From positions 14,353,501 through 14,417,500 of the forward strand of contig BSBM01000440.1 of assembly GCA_027924585.1 (NCBI GenBank): a DNA stretch of 64,000 nucleotides, written 5' to 3'. The position numbers were made by a program, and so were the translations under genes. Numbering within the stretch: the first letter of the stretch is position 1; each line of letters starts with the position of its first letter. This DNA comes from Larix kaempferi (Eukaryota > Streptophyta > Pinopsida > Pinales > Pinaceae). The notes beneath the pieces are model-generated. The model saw nothing but the letters and a program-made list of their open reading frames with translations. It was not told where the DNA came from and did no database searches. Shown here in pieces: positions 10,790 to 20,759 of this stretch.

Positions 10790-11446
10790 ATGAGATGTTT
10801 TCTCCAAGTGGCTAGATAAGACCATTTTCTTAATGGTGTAATTGAAGAAGAAGTACGAATCGAGAAAACCCCCAGGATTCAATTGAAGAAAGCTCTGGAC
10901 GGGTACCTAGGATCGATAGTCATTTGATGAGCTTAATGATCACCATGGGTGATGCGGATTTAAACCTTTGCTACAAGGTTGAAGATGGTGTCTATATACA
11001 TATGAAATTATTCTCTTAGATGGATGCAAGAAGTAACTCACCACAGATTTCAAATGATCTTGAGGCTCATATCAGTAGACTCATCTGACGAGAGATGGTA
11101 CGAATAGATATGCAGAAGATCACTCAATGCAGAGTGTGAATGATGTTCAGTCACATAGGGAGAATTGATAGCTTCTTGACAAGTTGATCCTAACCTTTAC
11201 CTTAAGGTTATGGATGAACCTATCATACTATTACTGTATGTGGATGATCTCTTTCTGACAGGGAATGAGAAATAGATCATGGAAAGAAAGAAGAAGCTAG
11301 CTACATAATTTGAGATGAAAGATTTCAGTTTGATGCATCACTTCCTAGGTCTGGAAGTATGGCAAGGCTCAGAAGGAATCTTTCTCAACCAGGGAAAGTA
11401 TGCTGTGGAAATCTTGAAAAGATTTGATATGTTGGAATGAAAAGCC
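10790..11446 (+). pseudogene. Copia reverse transcriptase fragment
   Basis: Recognisable pieces are FLNGVIEEEVRI and LKKALDGYLG at the start, LLLYVDDLFLTGNE with the catalytic YVDD at 11237-11248, and MHHFLGLEVWQ with ILKRFDML near the end. Frameshifts and stops divide it, so it cannot yield an active enzyme. RT precedes RNase H and no integrase follows, which is the Copia order. Confidence 0.9.
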
Positions 11447-12170
11447 ATGGCCACTACCATGGATTCCAATTTGAAGCTGTTAGCTTATGACTCATCAGAG
11501 TTAGTGGATGTGACTCTGTACAGACATATTATTGGGTCATTGTTGTATCTAACGAATACCAGGCCATATATATGCTTTGTTGTGAACACCTTGAGTCAGT
11601 ATCTAGCAGAACCTAGGCGTGTTCACCTGATAGCTGCAAAGCATGTGATGAGGTACCTAAAGGGTATGATAGACTTTGGTCTATGTTATCTTGGAGATCA
11701 CGACTTCAAATTGTATGGCTACATAGATTCCGATTGGGAAGGAAGTGTATTAGATAGGAAGATCACATCAGGAGGAAGTCATTGTCTGGGATCTTCCATG
11801 ATCTCATGGTTTAACAGGAAGCAGTCTAGTGTGGCTCTCAGGACAGTTGAAGTGGAATATATTGTTGCTTTCTCTGCTAGCTATGAAGCGATATGGATTT
11901 GGAAGCTGTTATCAGGATTGTTTGACTTAGATATGGAACCAAATGTGATCCTGTGTGACAACTAGAGTTGTATCAACATGATAGAGAATCCAGTATTCCA
12001 TGATAAGTCAAAGCACATAGAGATCCGATATTTCTATATATGGGATATGGTGTAGAAAGGAACTATCAAGCTCGAATATGTGAGCACTGATGAACAAGTT
12101 GTTGATATATTGACCAAACCTCTATCTCGAGTAAAGTTTGAGTATTTCCGAGACAAGCTTGGTGTCGTTT
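11447..12170 (+). pseudogene. Copia RNase H domain, end of pol
   Basis: A 172-codon open stretch (11447-11965) holds the IIGSLLYLTNTRP and AAKHVMRYLKG segments and then RNase H with its acidic residues in DSDWEGS, VEVEY and ILCDN. A TAG at 11963-11965 replaces an expected glutamine. Past it, HDKSKHIEIR, STDEQVVDILTKPLS and the final FRDKLGVV are still readable to about 12170. RNase H removes template RNA during cDNA synthesis. Confidence 0.9.
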
Positions 12171-12224
12171 AGAAGGACCCTCCTCGAAAGGGGGAGTGAT
12201 ATGGTCGATGATGATATTTGGATA

Positions 12225-12432
12225 CTGGTATCGATGATGAGATTTCTTATATTGACGGTAAGGTCAATGATGAGGATACCTGTGTTGATATGGATACGTG
12301 TATCGATGATGAGGATACTTGTGTCGATGATGAGGATACTTGTATCGATGATGAGGATACCTATATCAATGATGAGGTTACCTACTCTGACGATGAGGTC
12401 GATGATGAGGTTACCTAGTCTGACGATGAGGT
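12225..12432 (+). repeat. 21-bp minisatellite in Copia 3' UTR
   Basis: Units close to GATACTTGTGTCGATGATGAG repeat head to tail about nine times, with later units drifting to GTTACCTACTCTGACGATGAG. The unit length being a multiple of three keeps one frame open, but the composition (DDEDTCV) looks accidental. Confidence 0.9.
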
Positions 12433-12449
12433 CAATGAAGTGGTACTTA

Positions 12450-13015
12450 GACTTTGTCTAAGAGGACTAGTGGGATTGCATCGTCCTTGTACTTATGTCC
12501 TAAAGTGGTAGGGATTGATCATCCTGTAAGTGGATCAGGATTGCATCGTCCTTGGAGTTATGTCTTAAAGTGATAAGGATTAATCATCCTGTAAGTAGAT
12601 TGGGATTGCATCACCCCTAGACATGTTGAGATGTCTTAAAGTGATAAGGATTAATCATCCTGTAAGTAGATTGGGATTGCATCATCCCTACACATGTTGA
12701 GATGTCTTAAATTGATAAGGATTAATCATCTTGTAAGTTGATCTGGATTGCATCGTCCATATACATGAGAGATGTCTTAAAGTGATAAGGATTGATCATC
12801 ATGTAAGTTGATCTGGATTGCATCATCCATAGACATGAGAGGTGTCTTGAAGTGATAAGGATTGATCATCCTATAAGTTGATCTGGATTGCATCGCCCAT
12901 AGACATGAGAGATGTCTTAAATTGAGAGGGATTGATCATCCTGTAAGTGGATTAGGATTGTATCATCCTTGGACCTATGTCCTAAAGTGAGAGGGATTAA
13001 TCATCCTGTAATTGG
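12450..13015 (+). repeat. About 65-bp tandem repeat in Copia 3' UTR
   Basis: About eight copies of a unit containing GGATTGCATCGTCC, ATGTCTTAAAGTGATAAGG and TTGATCATCCTGTAAGT. Copies differ by scattered substitutions, so the array is old. Confidence 0.9.
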
Positions 13016-13039
13016 ATCATGTGTATTGCAGAGTATGCT

Positions 13040-13310
13040 ACTATGATGATGTTGTTGATTGAGAGGATCCAGATGATGATGTTGTTGATCGAGAGGATCC
13101 AGATGACGATGTTGTTGATCGAGAGGATCCAAATGACAATGTTTTTGATCGAGAGGATCCAGATGACTATGTTGTTGATCGAGAGGATCTAGATGACGAT
13201 GCTGTTGATCGAGAGGATCCAGATGTTGATGCTGTTGATCGAGAGGATCCATATGTTGAGGCTATTGATCGAGAGGATCCAGATGTTGATGATGATCGAG
13301 AGATCTAGAT
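13040..13310 (+). repeat. 30-bp tandem repeat in Copia 3' UTR
   Basis: About nine copies of TTGATCGAGAGGATCCAGAT plus GATGATGTTG. A GGATCC occurs in nearly every unit. Confidence 0.92.
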
Positions 13311-13525
13311 GATGATGTTCCTGTAGTTGTTCGAGTGCTGTAGAAGATGAAGACTCGGTACTGAAGATGTTGATGTTCCAATATTGAAGATCTTGAATAT
13401 GTTCTAGTAACTATTTGAGTTACTGATGATGTATGAAGAAAGCTTCCAATGATTTATAGATCTATCATGTATCATGTAGTTGATGACTCCTTGCTCCTGT
13501 AGATGTTGTTATAATATCCTTCTCA

Positions 13526-13536
13526 TTAAGGGGGAG
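13526..13536 (+). other. Polypurine tract of the Copia element
   Basis: TTAAGGGGGAG lies directly against the TGTTGAGAT start of the LTR. It would prime plus-strand cDNA synthesis. A similar AAAGGGGGAG at 12188-12197, before the minisatellites, is not followed by a convincing LTR start. Confidence 0.8.
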
Positions 13537-14131
13537 TGTTGAGATATTGTAGCTTCTAAGAATATTATATTTGTACTTTATTATTCTGGAGATGTTAGAT
13601 TCCTCCGTGGAGACCCAATTGTATATCTGGAGATGTTTTATTCCTTCGTGGAGAATGTGGTAACTTGCGTTATTAGACTTCCATAGTGGGGTTGGCCCTG
13701 TATGAGTCATGTGGGTTAAAGGGTTATTAGACCAACCTAGTGGGGTCAGCCCAGTCAACATTATGTTAAGTGGTTAAGTTGGGGCCGACCTAGTTAGTGT
13801 AAAAGTCAAGTCGGAGTTGTGTATAAATAGAGGAGGCGTGTTCCTCATTTAACACACATTCACTCACTTGTGATTGGCACATAGGAGAGAGAGAGATATC
13901 TTCTATGGAGGAGAAGGAGGTCATGTTTGGGGATTACATCTTTGTATCTACTGTTCATCTATATTGAGGAAGCTTTGCTGGGTTTTCTACCCCATGAGGG
14001 TTTCCCAGGATAAATTGTGTCTCTTGTGTTTTTGCTGTGCTTGTTGTTCTTTCAGTGATCCTGTATATGCTATTGTTGTGAAATTGAATGTAATACTGAT
14101 GTTATCTATCTTAGCATATTGAATATTAACA
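13537..14131 (+). repeat. 3' LTR of the Copia element (595 bp)
   Basis: Starts TGTTGAGATA after the polypurine tract and ends AATATTAACA. It contains a TATA box and the GGGTTTTCTACCCCATGAG segment typical of plant Copia LTR transcripts. A diverged relative is the LTR at about 32299-32944. Confidence 0.85.
13822..13830 (+). promoter_or_regulatory. TATA box in the Copia LTR
   Basis: TATAAATAG, matched at the same relative place by TATAAATAG in the related LTR at 32599-32607. Confidence 0.6.
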
Positions 14132-15981
14132 TGTAAGAACTGCGACATTTGGTGGAAATACTCTGTCGTGTGCTGTGTCACTTTCGCTCTGTTTGCTTCT
14201 GCCACAATTGTCATCCCGTCGAGCAGTATATTCATATGCTCATCGAGGAGACCAGCAGTGGTACTCCCTTCTCCTTTGTACCTTTTCTTATTCGTTCTTG
14301 CTTCTTGTCATCCTGTCAAGCAGTATATTCATATGCTCATCAAGGAGACCAGCAGTGGTACTCCCTTCTCGCTGTGCTTCCAACCCCAAATCTGTCGGAG
14401 TGTCTCTTGACCCATCATGAGTTTCCCTACTTGACTGATCGTCCTCGCCTTCATCCTCGTCCTCCGAGTCCTTCGTCTCGGTCTGTGTATTTGGTACTTC
14501 CATCGACTTTCCATCCTCCATATATGATAGTTGATCATCGTCGATCAGGGTCTTCCATTTACTTGGCCATTCCTTGATGATGGCGTCCATCTCTTGTTCA
14601 GTCAGCTTGTACTGTGTGGTTAACCACTGCCTCATTGGGTCTATGAATGCTTGAATAAAAATTGCTTGAGTCCCCACAACAAGTCTTGCAATCCATATAT
14701 ATTTATTTGCTACAACCTCTTTCAATAGTGGTATCTTCACTACTTGCATCCACAACTCTTCCACATAGATGTAGAACTAGATGTTATTGTCTTGCTGCAT
14801 GTTCTTGTCACTCAGTGCCCATAAATTTTGATACCGTTCCCCTCGGCACACTTTGAAATCTTGCATCTCCATTCCTTGGTACTATGGTGGCTCCATCCAC
14901 ATGACCAAAGAAATCAACATCAGGATCCATGAATAAGTATAGGGATTACCCTTTTCCTGTGCTGCAACTACATCCTCCATTAGTGCGTTCAATAAGAACA
15001 ATGACCAATTCATCTAAACCTCGACTGCACATTGCTATACTGATGCAATCACCCCTGATGTGCATTGGTTGGGGTGGTTTTTCTGAACTATATTGATGGA
15101 CAAAAAATTTGCTGCGAGCTTGACACCTCGGTCGTTAATTGTGTCGATCAGGTAACCGCGGGTGTTTTTGAATACCCTGTATTTGGATTTCATCTTCGCT
15201 TCCAACTTCTTGTCATTGTATTTTCCTTGAAAGTACGGTGACAAGTCTACCCCCATATTGGGTAACTCGATAATCCTCATAATAAGATCCACATTGATTG
15301 GGATCTTTTTGTTGAGCCACAAGTAGCCGCCATGGAGGCAGACGAACAATTGTTTCATGCAAGCATTGACCTCTGTTGAGCACCCAAAATGCAACATGTT
15401 TAAGATCAACAACAATCCTGATCGTTGTAGTCCCAGTGCCCATGGCATTGGTTCCAATGTAATTGGGCCTCCTTCCTCCTAAAATTTCTCCATAAAATTA
15501 TGTGGGGTGCAGACGACATATGCTAAAATGTCATGGTCGTTGTATTGCAGCTTACGCATCCACTGCAATATACCGCGGTAATGTGGACACATTTCGGTGT
15601 CGTTGGTTCCACTATTGTATACTTGGCATTCTTTCCAAGTCTTATTAGCGGAGTCCCTTCCCTCCTCGATGACACATATCCTGGAATGTCTGCCACAGAT
15701 GGACCTTGCTACTACTTGGCCTTTCCTCTAGCCATTGTCTCCTCTTCTTATGTGGCCCTTGAAGTGCCAGCTTCCCCTCCTGTAGCTTCATCCTGTGTTG
15801 TGTTGCGGGTGGTTTTTGTTCTTCTTCTGCATCCACCGACTGGTTGGATCCTCTCTTCTTTCGAAAAATCTGGGCCAGTGCTAATGCAATCTCTGGTTTC
15901 TCCTCGACAATGGGTGCCTTTGCAGTGGGTGGCTCCTGTATACTGGTGCTGGATACTACATAATCCATCACAAATATTCAA
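14132..15981 (-). pseudogene. Extra ORF downstream of integrase in element C, function unknown
   Basis: On the element strand, long open stretches follow integrase: 15971-15645, 15457-15035 and 14764-14288 are in one broken reading sequence of over 500 codons. The middle part (GGYLWLNKKIPINVDLIMRI, then PYFQGKYNDKK and INDRGVKLAAN) has the composition of a folded globular protein. The C-terminal part is acidic (SEDEDEGEDD) and ends with a 97-bp-spaced direct duplication. It is not gag, pol or a recognisable envelope (no clear signal peptide or membrane segment). Similar extra ORFs occur in some plant Gypsy elements; the role is unknown. The Copia LTR truncates it. Confidence 0.6.
14206..14369 (-). 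repeat. Direct duplication, 97-bp spacing, in the 3' ORF of C
   Basis: AGCAGTATATTCATATGCTC with the following GAGGAGACCAGCAGTGG segment occurs at about 14222 and again at 14319, with differences at few positions. It duplicates the protein segment GSTTAGLLDEHMNILLD. Confidence 0.9.
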
Positions 15982-16407
15982 CTTTAATCCTCTTAACTTC
16001 GCTCTCTGATTTCCTCAACACTTCTCACAATGCACAATGGATCAAAATGTTTACCTGTGCGTTCCTTCATAACTTTGGTTTCTCGCTCTCCACCCATCGA
16101 TTCGATTTGGATAGTGATTACCCAAATACGTCGTCGATTTAACCAATCTGGCTCAATAATGCGGAATTAAATGCATCTCCGTCCACTTCTGACGTCATCC
16201 ATCGCATCTTAATTGCTTCATTTATTGCCCGATATGACCAGTTGATGGTCATCATGCTCTCCGGTTTGGACATCGACTGGGCCCAGACCTCGTCACAATT
16301 TCATGAACTCAACCCTTGTCGTGGTTCTGTCGACAGACTTACAAACTGTGCAGTGTACCTATTTTGCTGTTTTTTTTTCTTTCTCTTTCTTTTTCTCATT
16401 TTTTTTT

Positions 16408-17570
16408 TCAACCTCCTATCTTCCTCAGTGGAGGTGCGCCGGGCTGTCCCGATAGGGATTTAATCAGATCCCATTCAGTAAACTCGTCAAGTGTTCCATC
16501 AAACTTTTGCAATTGATATGTGCCCCCATCAATAATGAAATTTATGACGTATGGACCAAGCCAATTCATTTGGAGCTTACCTGGGTGTTTTGCGAACTTG
16601 ATGTCGTATAGGAGTACCATGTCTCTGCGCTGAAATTGATTCCTCTTTACATGGCGATCATGCCATTCCTTCTATCGGTCTTTTTCTACTTGTTGCTAAA
16701 ACCCCACAATGAAGTGATCTTCATCTAGTTGCAGTGACTGTGGCAATATTTCTTCAATAGCCCCATCGTCGCTTATGCCTGTCGCTGCTACTATGCGCAG
16801 GTTGGGGAAAATGTACTCCATAGGAATTACTACTTCATCTCCATGTACCAGATTGAAGGGGGTCTATCCTGTCAATATTTTGCATGTTGTTCTATAGTCC
16901 CATAATACTGCAGGAATCTTCAAGTCCCAGTCATCGCAATTTGTATTGCACACCTTAGTGAGCACGTTCTCCAGAATTTTGTTCAGCACTTCAACTAATC
17001 CATTCTCATGTGAGTGGTATGGAGTACTTCTTCTATGCTGAATATGAAACTCCTCAGTCATTGATTTGATGGTATGGTTTTCAAAATGCGTACCTTGGTC
17101 ACTCATCAATATCTTTGGACACCCAAACCTGGTGACCACATTGTTGAAAATAAATCTTGCTACTATTGTAGTGCAATCTTTCACTAGTGTTGCTTCGACC
17201 CATCCTATTAGGTATTATGTTGCAATAATGATGTACCTCGCACCCATCCTCTTTCTTGGTGGTTTAATGGGTCCCACAAAGTCTACTTCCCATTTATCAA
17301 AAGGTTGTAATGTCAACTAAGGCACCAATGGCATCTCATCCCGCCGCGATGGTTTCCCCGTCCTCTGACATACGTCGCATCTCTTGGAGTAATATGTTGT
17401 GTCTCCATGTAGTGTTGGCGACCATAAGCCATATCTAAGTACATTTCTAGCAGTTTCAAGCCCTCCATAATTCCCTCTCGCGATCCCACTGTGAGCCTCA
17501 GGAAACACTCTTTCTTTCTCATGTGGAAGGACATATCGATGAAGAATTTCATCTAGCCCCATATTGTATA
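16408..17570 (-). pseudogene. Integrase of element C
   Basis: Zinc-binding N-terminus with HRYVLPHEKE, AHSGIARGNYGG and CDVCQRTGKPSR; catalytic core with acidic residues in [20 protein letters not shown] and [22 protein letters not shown] is the usual YRTT..TG segment; the C-terminal part includes DMVLLYD and KLQMNWLGPYVI. Several stops and at least two frameshifts break it. The WLGPY segment with following GGTYQL is typical of Gypsy integrase ends. Confidence 0.92.
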
Positions 17571-17571
17571 A

Positions 17572-18300
17572 CTATCCTATGATCAATTGGAAATAAACAT
17601 CTCTGACCACTAAATGATTCTTTTCATTAGTGGTGAACCCTTTAGGTGCTCTTCTCGTGGCCAAAAATTGAACAATATGTTCATAATGGTTATCGACCAT
17701 TCCAATGCCAAATAACTGCACGTAGGGAATACCTCTGTCGATGCTACTTGGTTCCTCACCCGATTCAATCCTCGACAGATGGTCAGGTCTTGTGTTCAAT
17801 CATCCAGGATTCATGATTATTTCAAAGTCAAATTTATGAAACAACAACAACCACCGAAAAATATTCCCCCCCAACATAGGCTTGTTAACCAGGTACTTCA
17901 GTGCTGAGTGGTCAGTAAACATCTTGAAGTGTCATCCTAGCAGATAGTGTTAGAACTTTTGCAATGCATATACCATCGCGAGGCCTTCTCTTTTTGTCAT
18001 TGTATAATTTTTCTCCGCGGTCGAAAGCTTCTGCCTAGCAAACACGATAGGATGGTCGATCAACCCTTCTCCATGATGGGCCAATATCACCCCCAATGTG
18101 ACTGACGAAGCATATATGTGGACATGGAATTATTTATTCTAGTCAGGGAAGGCTAATATTGGTGCTGCAACCATATTTTCCTTCAATATGTTGAGGCTCT
18201 TCGGACACTCATCGTTCTATTTAAACTTTGCATCTTTCTTCAATAGCTTCTCCATCGGCACAGTAAGCGCTGCATACCCATTTATGAACTTTCTAGAGTA
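17572..18300 (-). pseudogene. RNase H domain of element C
   Basis: Fragments FHVHIYASSVTLGVIL, EKNYTMTKREGLAMVYAL, and FTDHSALKYLVNKP outline RNase H, followed by the connection ending NTRPDHLSRIESGE. The first catalytic aspartate is not seen (HIYAS). Premature stops interrupt it (for example near 17800 and 17940). Confidence 0.85.
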
Positions 18301-19283
18301 TCATGTATGGCCCAATGTGGCCCTCAACTGCTTTACCGTCATAGGTGCTGGTAAGTCGACAATGATCGCAATCTTGGATGGGTTGACCAACATACCTTCC
18401 TTGCAGACAATATGTCCCAACAAGATACCAAATGGTGCACAAAATACACACTTATTTAAATTCAAAGAGATATGATGTTGTCGACATCTTTCAAGCATCA
18501 TCCTGAGGCTCTCAACATGGTCTTTAACCAATCCATACATAGTCCAGTCATCCATATACACCACCAAGAACTCGTGAATAAAATCTTTGAAAGCAGCGAA
18601 AACTAGCCTTGAGAAAATTGCAGGGGAATTTTTGAGACCAAATGGCATTACTGTGTACTAATAGCAGCCCCACTCTATTACAAAGGTGGTTTTGTGTTGA
18701 TATTATTTTGCAATCTTGATGTGGTGATATCTTGAGAACCCATCTATGAATGAATATACTTCTTGTCCTTCGACACCTTCAATTACTTCATCAGTAAAGG
18801 GTATGGGGAATGGATCATGAAGGCATGCATCATTCAGCTTGCTTAAGTCGACGCAAATCTGGACTTTTCCAGTATTCTTTTCCTAGACGACCATCGGGCT
18901 AATCCATTATGACTCCACGACAGGCTCAATGATCACTCCTTCCAACATCTGCTCTATCTCAACCTTCACTCGCTCTTTGTATCTGGGATTCAATCTATAC
19001 AGTCATTGCTTCATTGGTTGAGCATCGGGTTTAAGGGGGGGATATTCATCTCACCTAAGTCCCCGGAAATTCCCTTCATCTCATAAAAATTCATCGGGAA
19101 AAAATCTTGAAATTCATGCAATAAGTGGGTGACCTTCTCAATTGTTGTGTTGTACCAATAGTCTCCAATACTGGGAAACTTTGGATTCTCCAATGACCCA
19201 ATATTTACTTTCTTAATTTTCAATGGTTGCTTGAATCTGTCTAATGGCATACCTAATGCTTCAACATCATGGCTTCCTTCCAA
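18301..19283 (-). pseudogene. Reverse transcriptase of element C
   Basis: The open piece 18648-18301 begins MPFGLKNSPAIFSR (motif B) and contains the catalytic box YMDD at 18547-18558 and then LNKCVFCAPFGILLGHIV. Upstream, in broken frames, ICVDLSKLNDA and the motif A region can be traced, and 19283-19011 encodes the pre-RT segment LLHEFQDFFPMNFYEMKGI. Confidence 0.92.
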
Positions 19284-19508
19284 CTATAGGACATAGACAG
19301 ATCTAGGGTCTTCGTCATCATCAGGTCCTCCTGAAACATTGTAACATTCCATCATCATTTTTGGTGTTGCAGTACACTATGGTCCCATTGGTCTTTCGGT
19401 CGGAACAGTCTCAAATATATTTTTGCGGATTACCTGTAGCGTGCTGTCAATTAGAGGATTCTCATTGGAAAAACTAAATGTGTGACTGAAACTAATGGTT
19501 ATGTCCTC

Positions 19509-19870
19509 TCACGTAGTTGTTCCTCGTATCAAATCTACTGAGACGTACCAGCTCCGTGACACTTCGTCTAACGTGTGGATTAATTCATGAACCCATTCTT
19601 TCTTTGGCATCAAGCTCCATGCAGCCTGAAATTTTCCCAGATGATCCCTTGGATCAATCCTTCCATCATACTTATTTCCTTGGTAGTAGTCATTCTCCCC
19701 AAATATTACTTTCATTAATTGTCGACATTGTTTCCAGTGTGTTATTGACGACTTGTGCGCAACCCACCACCTCATCAGAGTGGCCTTCAATGCCTCATCT
19801 AATGCTAGCAGGAACTGTGGTTCTGATACTTTTTCTTAAAACTTGTTGATGAATGTTTCCAGGTTAGGTA
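19509..19870 (-). pseudogene. Second gag-like segment between protease and RT, element C
   Basis: The frame reads LALDEALKATLMRWWVAHKS, ITHWKQCRQLM, then DPRDHLGKFQAAW, EWVHELIHTLDEVSRSWY. A tryptophan-rich core with HL, W, FIHTLD and WY positions is the pattern of retrotransposon gag domains. A separate gag core lies upstream near 21950-22200, so the element has two gag-like modules. That could reflect a family-specific arrangement or an old insertion. Confidence 0.6.
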
Positions 19871-20259
19871 ATTTTTCGTATGTCGACAGATCACATACTT
19901 ATGTCGTGACCCATCTTAGTGATTGTATGATCTGCACGCACTTCCTGACTGATACCTCATGCAACCAATTTTTCCAATTGTCTAGAGCCTCATCGGATAC
20001 TGATGACGCCGAACTGATACTTCACCACCCCAATTCTCCATCGGCAGTGGGATTGATGTAATATTCTGAGACATTATAGATGTTTTCCAATCCTCCATTG
20101 AGATCGTCTCTCATTGGTTCAACATCTTTCTATCCTTCAAGTGGATCAAGTGGAGCAATGACCCTCATGTCACAGATCTCAAAAGACATCGTTCTTTTCT
20201 TGAAATTGATAATTGCTTGATTTTCCATTTCCTAGTCTATCCCCAACAACACAGGATAT

Positions 20260-20560
20260 GTAATGGTGTTATCAATTATCTCTATGATGTCAAAATATGC
20301 ATATGTATTCAATCCTTCCACCTCGACTGGTAGATGAGGCAACCGACCGATTGGTGTAACCTTGATCTGGTTTGCTAAACGAAGCTACACAGGGGACCAT
20401 ACCAACTATGGCTTTCCCATCGCTTCCCATGTTTGCTTGGTTAGGATATTCACATCGAACCCTAGATCTAGAATGAAGGAATCCATATCATATGCACCAA
20501 TCTATGCATTCATCCTCATCTCCCTTCCCATTTTCTTCTTATGAAGACGATTGACTGCAC
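20260..20560 (-). pseudogene. Aspartic protease remnant of element C
   Basis: FILDLGFDVNILTKQTWEAMGKP gives the active-site region (20455-20472) with DLG where DSG or DTG is expected, then LANQIKVTPIGRLPHLPVEV and the final TYPVLLGID segment. It lies between the knuckles of gag and the second gag-like segment. A stop follows GKP and another follows LLGID. Confidence 0.7.
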
Positions 20561-20759
20561 GATCCTATCGCCCCTCTTTCTATCGATACAGGAAACTAGC
20601 TATCTCTGCCAATGCTTCCTGATCCTTTCCTAATGTTAAACAACTTTCTAGAAAACTTTTCAAAGTATTGACCTTCTGTGGTTGACATTGTCGGGTCAAA
20701 AATTGGTGGCATCTCATAGACAAGTTCTTTGTGGACTATATGTGTCGATTGATCATTAT

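Larger units (their letters stand above)
10784..14131 (+). mobile_element. Ty1/Copia element, 3' half only
   Basis: Starts in the middle of RT where element A is inserted, and continues through RNase H, a 1.3-kb 3' UTR with three tandem arrays, a polypurine tract and a 3' LTR. The 5' half should lie left of element A, outside the window. Downstream it interrupts the 3' ORF of element C, with TGTAA (14132-14136) as the predicted target duplication. Confidence 0.9.

Noticed and set aside
12188-12197. AAAGGGGGAG as the real polypurine tract, with the LTR starting at 12198
   Set aside because: No LTR-like end is found for that start, while 13537 gives TGTTGAG...TTAACA with a matching tract and TATA box.
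13001-13252. 83-codon minus-strand repeat protein (LDPLDQQH units)
   Set aside because: It is the 30-bp minisatellite read in a frame that happens to be open; no start context or neighbouring gene.
14288-14764. Envelope gene in element C
   Set aside because: No signal peptide, membrane anchor or cleavage site is visible in the downstream ORF.
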